Source: Sphingomonadales bacterium
Lineage (GTDB): Bacteria; Pseudomonadota; Alphaproteobacteria; Sphingomonadales; Sphingomonadaceae
Assembly: GCA_013297725.1 (NCBI GenBank)
Contig: JAAFIB010000023.1
Span: 1 to 36,360, forward strand
Direction: 5' to 3'
DNA: 36,360 nt
Part shown: one piece after another, positions 1 to 8,285 of the stretch
How the letters are laid out: each line of letters begins with the position of its first letter
Numbering within the stretch: position 1 is the first letter of the stretch
The notes under the pieces: generated by a model
The model's database searches: none
What the model was told of the DNA's origin: nothing
What the model saw: only the letters and a program-made list of their open reading frames with translations
Program-made: the position numbers and the translations under genes

Positions 1-1
1 G

Positions 2-2182
2 TTTGGTGCAAGTGCAATGGGCGGTGCTGTCCGCTACATTACAAACAAGCCAAACCTCACCGATTTTTCCGCTGGTTTCAATGCTAGCTATGCCTTCACC
101 AAAGGCGGTGACGAAAGTGTAGCGGGCGACGCCTTTATCAACGTCCCTATCATCAATGATAGGCTGGCGCTTAGGGCGGTGATCTACACTGACCGGCAGG
201 GTGGCTATATCGACAATGTCGCAGGCACTTTCCAGATGCCGTTCAATGGCAATGTGGGTATTGCTGGCAGGCTGCCGACAGGCAACCCATTGCTGGTGAG
301 GCGCGCATTGCAATCTTGCGCTGCTGTCGTCAATTGCACAGGAAGCGGCTATCAGGCGCCAATTCGTCAATCCATTAACAATGACGCATTTGTTGAGAAG
401 GACTATAACGACGCGACCTATCGCGGCGGACGTTTGGCGTTGACCTTCAAGCTGAGCGATGATTGGTCAGTGGATCTGATGCATGTTCGCCAAGAGCTCG
501 ATACTGACGGTGTATTCGATTTCGAACCCGATGTCGGCGATCTGAAAGTTACCAAGTTCAACGACAATACGCTTCGCGATAAAGCAGATCTGTCCACGCT
601 GACAATCAATGGTCGGCTTGGTGCTCTAGACCTGATCTACACAGGATCTTATTTGAAGCATCGCGCCACGCAAGTTGCCGACTATGCCGGTTATTCGAAC
701 ATCGGCCTCTATCTGCCCTATTATGAATGCGATGCGGGCGTTTATTACGCCAACGTTGCGCGCGGGAACACTTGCTACGCTCCGACCAAGAGTTATCAGA
801 CCCGCAACCGCACCAAGCGTTTCACGCAAGAGTTCCGCGTGACAACGCCTGCAGAAAATCGCCTCCGCGGTACCTTCGGTTTGTTTTATGACAACAACAA
901 GCTGTTCGACAATACCGATTGGTCTTACCTAAGCGAAGCTGCGGGCTTTATTTATCGTCGTGCGCCGAACCCTGTGGTTGATGCCAATGACACCAGCATT
1001 CGCCCGGTGAAAGTCGGTTTCTTTAATGACGTTCAGCGTAAGGATAAGCAGTTCGCCGCCTATGGTGAAGCATCGTTCGATATCGTTCCGGAAAAGCTGA
1101 CCATCACCGGTGGTTTGCGTTATTATAACGAAAAGGCATCCATAAACGGGTCATCGAATACAAGCTTTGATGGCGTTTCTCGCGGCGTCTACAATCCAGC
1201 AACAGGTACGTATTCGCCAGTCGCTACCCCACCGCAATTTTTTGGTGTCAGCGCTAACTTGAATCAACTGTATGCCGACGCGTCGCCTGCCAAATATACA
1301 GGTGTGCTGTTCAAGGGTAACTTGACCTATCGGTTCGGTGAAGGCTCGCTTGTTTATGCAACTTACTCAGACGGTTTCCGTCCGGGTGGTTTCAACCGTC
1401 GTCCCTGCCGCGTTCCAAGCGCGATCTGCCCGACCAATGCAGACTTTGTCCGTCTCGGCACCTATGTACCTGATAAGGTAGCAAACTACGAAATCGGCGG
1501 TAAATTCGCACTGTTTAATCGCCGGATGCAGTTGAACATTGCCGCCTATCAGATCGACTGGAGCAACATCCAGATAACAGTGTTTGACCAGAACATCTCT
1601 AACCAGACGTTCACCACCAATCTGCTTGATGCACGGATTAAGGGTGTTGAAGGTGATCTGACCTGGCGCGCTACGCCAGAATTCACGATCAACAGCGCAT
1701 TCTCGTTCAACGATTCCGAATTGTTGCGGTATCGCAAGAACACAACGGTGCTGCGTCCTTTGGGCGGACCATTGGCGCTTAGCCCCAAATTCCAGTTCAA
1801 CGCTCGTTTGCACTGGGAGAAAGAGTTGAGCTCGGGTCTGGCTCCATTTGCCAGCCTTAGCTTCCATCATGTCGGCAAGAGCATTTCGGACGTGATCGAC
1901 AATGTGGACATTCGTTATTCGGGACCTACGGTTACTTATAATGGCGTCGTTGTGCGGGCTGGTGATGTCGTATCGCCGATACCGGCTGCACAACAGCTTG
2001 ATTCCTACAGCACCATCGCAGCGTCATTCGGCGTTTCGAAGGATGAGTGGCGGCTTGAGGTCTTTGGCGACAATTTGACCGATGAACGCCCTGAATTGTA
2101 CAAGAGCGCAAATGATGGTGAGCTTCGTACGACGACATCGCGACCGCGCACCATCGGTCTGCGTTTCTCGTACAAGATGTAA
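2..2182 (+). CDS. TonB-dependent receptor, 5'-truncated by window edge
   Basis: Outer-membrane, TonB/ExbBD-energised importer. The frame is open from base 2, upstream of the first ATG (17), and the residues there (FGASAMGGAVRYITNKP) match the end of the plug domain, where receptors usually have a GGAINIVTKKP-like stretch. The signal peptide, TonB box and most of the plug are therefore outside the window. The rest is a beta-barrel with alternating polar/hydrophobic strands, for example LTITGGLRYYNEKAS and GSLVYATYSDGFRPGGFNRR, and a C-terminal region typical of the family (VFGDNLTDERPELYK, then RPRTIGLRFSYKM). The barrel ends in Met rather than the usual Phe. A strong terminator follows, so the downstream operon is separate. 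The neighbouring TPR-sulfotransferase is a partner often seen beside such receptors in sphingomonads and Caulobacter relatives. The substrate is not identifiable. Confidence 0.93.
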   Translation, partial: FGASAMGGAVRYITNKPNLTDFSAGFNASYAFTKGGDESVAGDAFINVPIINDRLALRAVIYTDRQGGYIDNVAGTFQMPFNGNVGIAGRLPTGNPLLVRRALQSCAAVVNCTGSGYQAPIRQSINNDAFVEKDYNDATYRGGRLALTFKLSDDWSVDLMHVRQELDTDGVFDFEPDVGDLKVTKFNDNTLRDKADLSTLTINGRLGALDLIYTGSYLKHRATQVADYAGYSNIGLYLPYYECDAGVYYANVARGNTCYAPTKSYQTRNRTKRFTQEFRVTTPAENRLRGTFGLFYDNNKLFDNTDWSYLSEAAGFIYRRAPNPVVDANDTSIRPVKVGFFNDVQRKDKQFAAYGEASFDIVPEKLTITGGLRYYNEKASINGSSNTSFDGVSRGVYNPATGTYSPVATPPQFFGVSANLNQLYADASPAKYTGVLFKGNLTYRFGEGSLVYATYSDGFRPGGFNRRPCRVPSAICPTNADFVRLGTYVPDKVANYEIGGKFALFNRRMQLNIAAYQIDWSNIQITVFDQNISNQTFTTNLLDARIKGVEGDLTWRATPEFTINSAFSFNDSELLRYRKNTTVLRPLGGPLALSPKFQFNARLHWEKELSSGLAPFASLSFHHVGKSISDVIDNVDIRYSGPTVTYNGVVVRAGDVVSPIPAAQQLDSYSTIAASFGVSKDEWRLEVFGDNLTDERPELYKSANDGELRTTTSRPRTIGLRFSYKM

Positions 2183-2216
2183 AGTGCAACAATCCTGGCA
2201 AAGCTAGGGTCGCAAA

Positions 2217-2258
2217 GGTGGGCCAGTCGCCAAAGGGAGACTGGCCCACCATTTGTTT
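2217..2258 (+). terminator. Rho-independent terminator after the TonB receptor
   Basis: GGTGGGCCAGTC (2217-2228) and GACTGGCCCACC (2239-2250) form a perfect 12-bp GC-rich stem with a 10-nt loop, followed by the T-rich tail ATTTGTTT. It lies 35 nt after the receptor stop codon. Confidence 0.85.
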
Positions 2259-2350
2259 GAAATAGGTGAGGAGCCAAGCCGGAATGCCCACAATTCCCCT
2301 TAAATTTGGCGAGAATTGCGGTATCAGCAATCATAGGGTGAGGATGATTG

Positions 2351-4354
2351 ATGAGTGAAACTTTGGCGGCTGCAAAAGATTTTGACGCGATGATCGGTGA
2401 CGCTCGGTCGTTGCTGAAAAATGGACGTGTCACTGATGCAGCAATTTTATCACAGCAAATTTTGGATGCTGAGCCGCATAACGGCGATGCGCTTTATATT
2501 GCGGCAGTCGCACGCCGCCTCGAAAAAAAGTTTGATGATGCGCTTGCGCACACTGACGCGCTGATCGCGCTTGATCCCGCCAATGGCCGGGCATATCAAG
2601 AGATGGCGCATTGCCGGCGTGATATGGGCGATCTTGATGGTGCATTATCGGCCTATCAAGAAGCCGTCGCGCGCAACAGCGCTCTGCTTGGCAGCTGGCA
2701 GATGCTTGAACGGCTGCACGGGCAGGCTGGACGCGAAGCCGCGGCCGACTTTGCAGCAGCGCAAGTGGATTATCTGTCGTCGCTACCCCCGCAATTGCTA
2801 ACCGTTGCCAGCCTGATTCAAGAGGGCAAGATGTACAAAGCCGAGCAGCTTTGCCGGCACTTCCTGCAAACGCAGGGTCATCATGTAGAAGGCATGCGGT
2901 TCCTTGCCCAAATTGGGATGAGCTTTAACGTCCACGATGAAGCGGAATTCTTGCTTGAGTCAGCTGTCGTGCTTGATCCCGAAAATACGGGTGCACATTT
3001 TGACTATGTTGGCACATTGCAAAAGCGCCAGAAATTCTCCGAAGCGCTCGAGCAAGCCCGGTTGCTGCGTGATAAAGACCCCGAGAATCCCCAAGTCGAC
3101 ATGCTCTATGCCAACCAAAATTTGGCTGTCGGCAATTTCGACGAGGCACTCCGCATTTACCGTGACCGTGCCGAGGATACGCCAAACAACCCCGGCATAC
3201 ACCTGACGCTGGGTCATGCGTTGAAGACTACAGGAGAGCAAGAGGAGGCGATCAAAGCGTATACGCATGCCTATACGATCAAGCCCGATTTTGGCGATGC
3301 TTATTGGAGCCTAGCCAACCTGAAAACCTATAAGTTTAACGAAGCACAGATCGCATCGATGCGCGAACGTGAAGCCGCATCTGCAACGCAACTTGGCGAC
3401 CGCTATCATCTGTGTTTCGCGCTTGGCAAAGCGCTGGAAGATCACGGTGCCTATGAAGAATCTTTCACCTATTACGAACGCGGCAACCGGCTGAAACGTG
3501 AGGAAGTCGGCTATGATTGGCGGCGGATCACGCAGGAAATCGATCGGCAGATTGAGCATTGCACCCCCGCGCTTTTCGCTGACAAGGCTGGATCAGGTTG
3601 CGCGGCAAGCGATCCGATTTTCATTCTGGGTCTGCCGCGCGCAGGATCGACTTTGCTTGAACAAATCCTCGCCTCGCACAGCCAGGTTGAAGGCACGATG
3701 GAATTGCCCAATATATTGGCGCTTGCGCACAAATTGGGGGGCCGTAGACGGATTGATGAGGAACCCGAATACCCGGCAAACCTTACCGAACTGACGCAGG
3801 ACGAACTGACCGAATTTGGCGAAGCGTTCATCCGCGATACGATGATCCACCGCAAAGCGGGCACGCCATTTTTCATTGATAAAATGCCCAACAACTTCCG
3901 GCATATCGGGCTAATCCACATGATCCTGCCGAATGCCAAGATCATTGACGCGCGCCGCAGCGCAATGGGTTGCTGCTTTTCCGGCTTCAAACAGCTGTTT
4001 GCCGAGGGGCAGGAGTTTACTTACGGGCTTGAGGAAGTCGGCCATTATTACAGCGACTATGTGCGGCTGATGGATCATTGGGACAGCGTGCTACCCGGCA
4101 AAGTGCTGCGCGTGCGGTACGAGGATGTTGTTGCCGACCTTGAAACACAGGTGCGCCGCTTGTTGGAATATTGCGAGCTGCCCTTTGAAGAAGCCTGCCT
4201 GAATTTCCACCAGAATGAACGGGCGGTGCGCACCGCCAGTTCGGAACAGGTGAGGCAACCGATTTACAAAACTGGCGTCGACCAATGGGAAAATTATTCG
4301 CCTTGGCTCGATCCATTACGCGAAACATTGGGGCCGACATTGTCGGCGAGTTGA
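2351..4354 (+). CDS. TPR-repeat sulfotransferase family protein
   Basis: 667-residue protein. The N-terminal half (about residues 10-385) is helical tetratricopeptide repeats, e.g. ALIALDPANGRAYQEMAHC, AVVLDPENTGAHFDYVGTL and THAYTIKPDFGDAYWSLANL. The C-terminal third is a PAPS-dependent sulfotransferase: the 5'-phosphosulfate loop is seen in ILGLPRAGSTLLEQIL (near residue 425), and a 3'-phosphate-binding-like segment in DARRSAMGCCFSGFKQLF. ATG 2351 is chosen over the in-frame TTG at 2348 because GTGAGG lies 7 nt upstream. It is the first gene of an operon with a transporter and oxidative enzymes, 13 nt before the MFS start. Proteins of this type are frequent next to TonB receptors; whether they sulfate a substrate, a glycan or a protein is not known. 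No signal peptide is visible. Confidence 0.85.
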   Translation: MSETLAAAKDFDAMIGDARSLLKNGRVTDAAILSQQILDAEPHNGDALYIAAVARRLEKKFDDALAHTDALIALDPANGRAYQEMAHCRRDMGDLDGALSAYQEAVARNSALLGSWQMLERLHGQAGREAAADFAAAQVDYLSSLPPQLLTVASLIQEGKMYKAEQLCRHFLQTQGHHVEGMRFLAQIGMSFNVHDEAEFLLESAVVLDPENTGAHFDYVGTLQKRQKFSEALEQARLLRDKDPENPQVDMLYANQNLAVGNFDEALRIYRDRAEDTPNNPGIHLTLGHALKTTGEQEEAIKAYTHAYTIKPDFGDAYWSLANLKTYKFNEAQIASMREREAASATQLGDRYHLCFALGKALEDHGAYEESFTYYERGNRLKREEVGYDWRRITQEIDRQIEHCTPALFADKAGSGCAASDPIFILGLPRAGSTLLEQILASHSQVEGTMELPNILALAHKLGGRRRIDEEPEYPANLTELTQDELTEFGEAFIRDTMIHRKAGTPFFIDKMPNNFRHIGLIHMILPNAKIIDARRSAMGCCFSGFKQLFAEGQEFTYGLEEVGHYYSDYVRLMDHWDSVLPGKVLRVRYEDVVADLETQVRRLLEYCELPFEEACLNFHQNERAVRTASSEQVRQPIYKTGVDQWENYSPWLDPLRETLGPTLSAS

Positions 4355-4367
4355 GGGGAGAATGATT

Positions 4368-5669
4368 ATGGCAAGTGCACCACCAGTGAGTGCAGACAGC
4401 GTTTCGACCGTAGGGCAGCGCTGGTACGTCCTGTTCATCATGATGCTGGTCTACACAATCAGTATTGCTGATCGGTATGTGTTCTCCCAAGTCCAAGACC
4501 AGATCAAGGCGGAGCTGCAGCTGACCGATTTCGGGATCGGTCTTGTCGGCGGTGTGTCGCTTGGGCTGTTCTATGTGACCATGGGCATTCCCTTGTCATG
4601 GCTTGCGGACCGCAAGAATCGTCGCAATCTGCTCGCCATTTCGATTACCCTGTGGTCGGCAGCGACCGCGCTGTGCGGCCTTTCGAAAACCTTCTGGCAG
4701 TTGCTCTTTGCGCGGATCGGCGTCGGCATAGGCGAAGCTGGCGGGACGCCGCCGTGCAATTCGATCGTCGCCGACTATTTCCCTGCGGCACGCCGACCGA
4801 TGGCGATGACCATTTTCGCCCTGGGCGCGCCGATTGGTGCCTGGCTTGGTGCTGATTTTGCCGGTGCGATCAGCCATGCATATGGCTGGCATATGGCCTT
4901 TATAGTGCTGGGCGTCCCCGGGGTGTTCCTCGCAGCTGTCATTATGCTAACCATCAAAGAGCCTGAGCGCGGCCGACTTGACGCGGTGTCAAGCACGGAA
5001 ACCCCGACTTTAATGGAAACGCTGCGCTTCCTGCGCACTCAAAAGGCGGCCCTGCACGGTATGATGGGCGGGGGGCTTTCGGCCTTTTGGGGCTGGGGGC
5101 TGATGTGGTTTACGGCACCCTTCCTGCAGCGCAATTTCCAACTTAACGAAGCACAGGCAGGCGCGATCACTGGGCCAATTCACCTGTGGATGGGCATCGG
5201 CGCTTCGCTGTTGACCGCTTGGGTTCTGACCAAACCGGCTTTTGCCAGTCCGAAGCGGGTCGTTCAATTGCTGAGCGTGGTCACAGCCTTAGCGACTATT
5301 CCGTCGATTATCGCCTATTACACTCATTCGCTTCCGCTCGCGACTGCGATGCTTTGGGTATTCATTCCGGCGATTTACTTTTATATCGGCCCCACCTTTG
5401 CGATGGTTCAGAATTTGGCTCCACCAAAAATGCGTGCGATGTTCGTAGCCATCGCACTCCTGTTTGCAAATGTCCTGAATCTGGTCGTGATCCCGCCACT
5501 GATCGGCTTCCTAAGCGACAGCTTTGCCGGCCCCTCAGGCGCTGACGGGGAATCCCTCAGGCTTGCTTTGCTTATCCTAGCGCCGACCGGATTCTGGGCC
5601 GCATATCATTATTGGGCAGCAGGCAAGACCATCATTGAAGATCAAAAGAGAGCAGTTGGATATGTCTGA
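4368..5669 (+). CDS. MFS transporter
   Basis: About 433-residue, 12-helix major facilitator superfamily permease of the inner membrane. The first helix contains IMMLVYTISIADRYVFSQV, and the loop 2-3 signature appears as GIPLSWLADRKNRRNLLAIS. The loop between helices 4 and 5 carries GIGEAGGTPPCNSIVADYFP, typical of MFS members often annotated Spinster-like in sphingomonads. ATG 4368 is preferred over ATG 4362 because the Shine-Dalgarno GAGGGGAG ends at 4360, leaving 7 nt. The last 8 bases overlap the aldehyde dehydrogenase start (ATGTCTGA), implying translational coupling. It probably imports the compound that the next three enzymes convert; the substrate is unknown. Confidence 0.9.
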   Translation: MASAPPVSADSVSTVGQRWYVLFIMMLVYTISIADRYVFSQVQDQIKAELQLTDFGIGLVGGVSLGLFYVTMGIPLSWLADRKNRRNLLAISITLWSAATALCGLSKTFWQLLFARIGVGIGEAGGTPPCNSIVADYFPAARRPMAMTIFALGAPIGAWLGADFAGAISHAYGWHMAFIVLGVPGVFLAAVIMLTIKEPERGRLDAVSSTETPTLMETLRFLRTQKAALHGMMGGGLSAFWGWGLMWFTAPFLQRNFQLNEAQAGAITGPIHLWMGIGASLLTAWVLTKPAFASPKRVVQLLSVVTALATIPSIIAYYTHSLPLATAMLWVFIPAIYFYIGPTFAMVQNLAPPKMRAMFVAIALLFANVLNLVVIPPLIGFLSDSFAGPSGADGESLRLALLILAPTGFWAAYHYWAAGKTIIEDQKRAVGYV

Positions 5670-7101
5670 GGCACCGCTTAAATCCTATATAAATGGCGAA
5701 TGGGTGTTGCCTGCAACGTCGATGGCGACAGTCGATGCAATCAACCCTGCGACAGAAGAAGTATGCGCAACTGTAGCGATTTGCGGGCATGATGATGTCG
5801 AACGGGCGGTGCAGGCAGCCCGGGCAGCGTTCGATGGTTATGCAGCGACGACACTGGATGAACGTGTTGCTTTGGTTGAGAAACTGATCGCCATTTTTGA
5901 ACAGCGCTATGGCGAGATGGTCACTGCCATCTCGACCGAAATGGGCGCGCCTTATGATCTGTCGCATGATGCGCAAGCCGAAAGTGGCCCCGGCCATTTG
6001 CGTGCAACGATTAAGGCTGTGCGCGAAATGACGTGGGAGTATGATGTCGGCACCGACGGGATTGTCGTGCATGAACCCATTGGCGTCTGCGTGCTGATCA
6101 CGCCTTGGAACTGGCCGATCAACCAGATTGTCTGCAAGGTCGGCCCGGCGCTGATCACAGGCTGCACGATGGTGCTAAAGCCCAGTGAAATGGCGCCATT
6201 GTCCGCTCAGCTTTTTGTAGAGATGGTCGACGAGGCAGGCTTTCCAAAAGGCGTGTTCAACATGGTTCACGGCACAGGCCCAGCTATCGGCGATGCGCTG
6301 ACCAGCCATCCCGAAGTCGATATGATTTCCTTCACGGGTTCAACGCGGGCGGGTGTGCAGATTGCAAAAAATGCTGCTGATACGGTTAAGCGGGTCGCGC
6401 AGGAATTGGGCGGAAAGTCTGCCAACATCGTTTTTGCTGACAGCGATTTGGAGGCGGCCGTCACGCGCGGCGTGCTGCATTGCTATGGCAATACCGGACA
6501 ATCCTGCAACGCGCCAACGCGGATGCTGGTTGAGGCATCGGTCTATGATCAGGCGGTCGCGATTGCCGCTCGCGTTGCCAAGGAAGCAAAGCTTGGTGAT
6601 CCCATGGAGAAGGGCGACCATTATGGCCCTGTGGTCAGCAAAGCTCACTATGACAAGATCCAAGGCTTGATACAGGCAGGCATTGATGAAGGCGCGCAAT
6701 TGGTTGCGGGCGGCACAGGCCTTGCCGATGGCTTTGACCGCGGTTACTATGTGAAGCCCACGGTGTTTGCTGGCGTCCACAACAAGATGACTATCGCACA
6801 GGAGGAAGTATTTGGCCCGGTCCTGGTCTTGATTCCTTTCAAAGACGAAGCCGAAGCCATCGCGATTGCCAATGATTCCCCTTACGGCCTCTATGCTTAT
6901 GTGCAGACCAGTGACATGGCGCGGGCGCGCCGTATAGCGCGGTTGATGCGCGCAGGCGGGGTTAGCATTAACGGCACCTCGCAGGATTATATGGCCCCCT
7001 TTGGTGGCTATAAACAATCAGGCAATGGCCGCGAATATGGCGAGTTTGGCGTGCGCGATTTTCTTGAGATCAAATCGATCAGCGGATTTCGCGCGCCGTG
7101 A
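5662..7101 (+). CDS. NAD(P)-dependent aldehyde dehydrogenase
   Basis: 479-residue ALDH-superfamily enzyme oxidising an aldehyde to a carboxylate in the cytoplasm. Visible motifs: oxyanion Asn150 in TPWNWP, cofactor-binding KPSEMAP, the Rossmann turn FTGSTRAGVQI, general base Glu248 in QELGGKSAN, nucleophile Cys282 in GNTGQSCNAP and EEVFGPVL near residue 390. Length is normal. ATG 5662 gives the usual N-terminus (MSEAPLKSYINGEW); a TTG 27 nt upstream would add nine residues not expected for the family. Its start lies inside the end of the MFS gene and its stop overlaps the MR/MLE start (GTGA). It is placed between a transporter and an enolase-superfamily enzyme plus a GMC dehydrogenase, so it probably oxidises the aldehyde made by the GMC enzyme or a sugar aldehyde. 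Betaine-aldehyde dehydrogenase is an alternative. Confidence 0.93.
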   Translation: MSEAPLKSYINGEWVLPATSMATVDAINPATEEVCATVAICGHDDVERAVQAARAAFDGYAATTLDERVALVEKLIAIFEQRYGEMVTAISTEMGAPYDLSHDAQAESGPGHLRATIKAVREMTWEYDVGTDGIVVHEPIGVCVLITPWNWPINQIVCKVGPALITGCTMVLKPSEMAPLSAQLFVEMVDEAGFPKGVFNMVHGTGPAIGDALTSHPEVDMISFTGSTRAGVQIAKNAADTVKRVAQELGGKSANIVFADSDLEAAVTRGVLHCYGNTGQSCNAPTRMLVEASVYDQAVAIAARVAKEAKLGDPMEKGDHYGPVVSKAHYDKIQGLIQAGIDEGAQLVAGGTGLADGFDRGYYVKPTVFAGVHNKMTIAQEEVFGPVLVLIPFKDEAEAIAIANDSPYGLYAYVQTSDMARARRIARLMRAGGVSINGTSQDYMAPFGGYKQSGNGREYGEFGVRDFLEIKSISGFRAP

Positions 7102-8285
7102 AGCTAACTGACATAGAGACGTTCGTCGTCGGCAACCCGCCACCGCATTTTGGCGGGCGATACTTTGTGTTTGTAAAGATCACGACAGACACCGGTGTAT
7201 CGGGCATTGGTGAGGCCTATTGCGTTCCCTTTGATCCGCATCTGGTTGCGAAAATGATCGAGGATGTCTTTGCCCGCTATGCGGCGGGGCAAGATCCGCA
7301 CGACATCGAAAATCTGTGGCGGCGGGTGTATTCTAGCGGATTTACCCAGCATCCGGACTTGACGCTGATGGGTGTTCTGTCTGCGCTCGAAATGGCCTGC
7401 TGGGATATCATTGGTAAGGAAGCGAATAAGCCTGTTTACAAATTGATGGGCGGGCAAGTGCATGAGCGGCTGCGCGCCTATACTTATATCTATCCGCGTC
7501 CCGGCGACCAAAGCGACGTCTATCACGATCCCGATTTGGCAGCAGAGCGCGCCGCGGAATATCTGGCGCAAGGCTTCACCGCGCTGAAGTTCGATCCTGC
7601 TGGGCCGTACACCGCCTTTGATGGGCGGCAATTGTCGCTGGAGGCGCTCGACCTTTGTGAGCGTTTTGCCAAGCAATTGCGCGACGCTGTGGGTATGAAA
7701 GCGGATCTGCTTTTCGGCACCCATGGCCAGATGACAGCAGCGGGGGCGATCCGCCTTGCCAAGCGATTAGAGCCCTATGATCCGTTGTGGCTGGAAGAAC
7801 CCGTCCCGCCTGATGCGCCCGATGAAATGGCAAAGGTTGCCCGCGCCACCAGCATCCCGATTGCAACGGGCGAGCGGCTCACCACCAAATATGATTTCGC
7901 GCGTTTGTTAAAGGCCGGAGCAGCAGCGATCCTGCAAATGAATTTAGGCCGGGTCGGCGGCTTGCTGGAGGCCAAAAAGATTGCGGGCATGGCCGAAGTC
8001 CATCACGTCCAGATCGCGCCGCATCTTTATTGCGGGCCTGTCGTGGGCGCTGCCAACATCCAGATCGCAACCTGCTCGCCCAACTTCCTGATTCTGGAAA
8101 GCATCGAAAGCTGGGGCGGGTTTCATAGCGAGATATTGAAGACGCCGATCCAGTTTGAGAATGGCCATGTCATTCCATCTACTGCACCCGGACTCGGCGT
8201 TGAGCTGAACGAAGAGGTGGCGCGCGCTAACCCCTATACCGGCACGATGCTGCATCTGGAAATGACGCAGCATCCGGCAACATGA
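7098..8285 (+). CDS. Enolase-superfamily (mandelate racemase/muconate lactonizing) enzyme
   Basis: 395 residues from a GTG start that overlaps the ALDH stop (GTGA). The N-terminal capping domain (1-125) includes VSGIGEAYCVPFDP. The TIM-barrel domain has ALKFDP on strand 2, LFGTHGQ (His209), WLEEPVPPD (metal ligand Glu233), ATGERLT (Glu259), LQMNLGRVGG and APHLYCGP (His309). The family abstracts a proton alpha to a carboxylate to dehydrate, cycloisomerise or racemise acids; the layout is closest to sugar-acid dehydratases such as galactonate dehydratase. The usual first metal-ligand Asp, two residues before the strand-3 His, reads as Gly here. With an ALDH just upstream it could dehydrate or isomerise the aldonate that enzyme makes. 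Specificity is not predictable. The stop overlaps the next start (ATGA). Confidence 0.88.
   Translation: MKLTDIETFVVGNPPPHFGGRYFVFVKITTDTGVSGIGEAYCVPFDPHLVAKMIEDVFARYAAGQDPHDIENLWRRVYSSGFTQHPDLTLMGVLSALEMACWDIIGKEANKPVYKLMGGQVHERLRAYTYIYPRPGDQSDVYHDPDLAAERAAEYLAQGFTALKFDPAGPYTAFDGRQLSLEALDLCERFAKQLRDAVGMKADLLFGTHGQMTAAGAIRLAKRLEPYDPLWLEEPVPPDAPDEMAKVARATSIPIATGERLTTKYDFARLLKAGAAAILQMNLGRVGGLLEAKKIAGMAEVHHVQIAPHLYCGPVVGAANIQIATCSPNFLILESIESWGGFHSEILKTPIQFENGHVIPSTAPGLGVELNEEVARANPYTGTMLHLEMTQHPAT

Noticed and set aside
1367-1993. 208-codon open frame on the minus strand
   Set aside because: Antisense to the first TonB receptor, no recognisable domain; a codon-bias shadow.
3511-3990. 159-codon open frame on the minus strand inside the sulfotransferase
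   Set aside because: The plus-strand frame has clear TPR and PAPS-binding motifs; the antisense protein is low-complexity and unrecognised.
7188-7199. GACACCGGTGTA, 11 of 12 matches to the LacI-type operator
   Set aside because: It lies inside the MR/MLE coding sequence, encoding the conserved TDTGVSG stretch, far from the regulon and without promoter elements.
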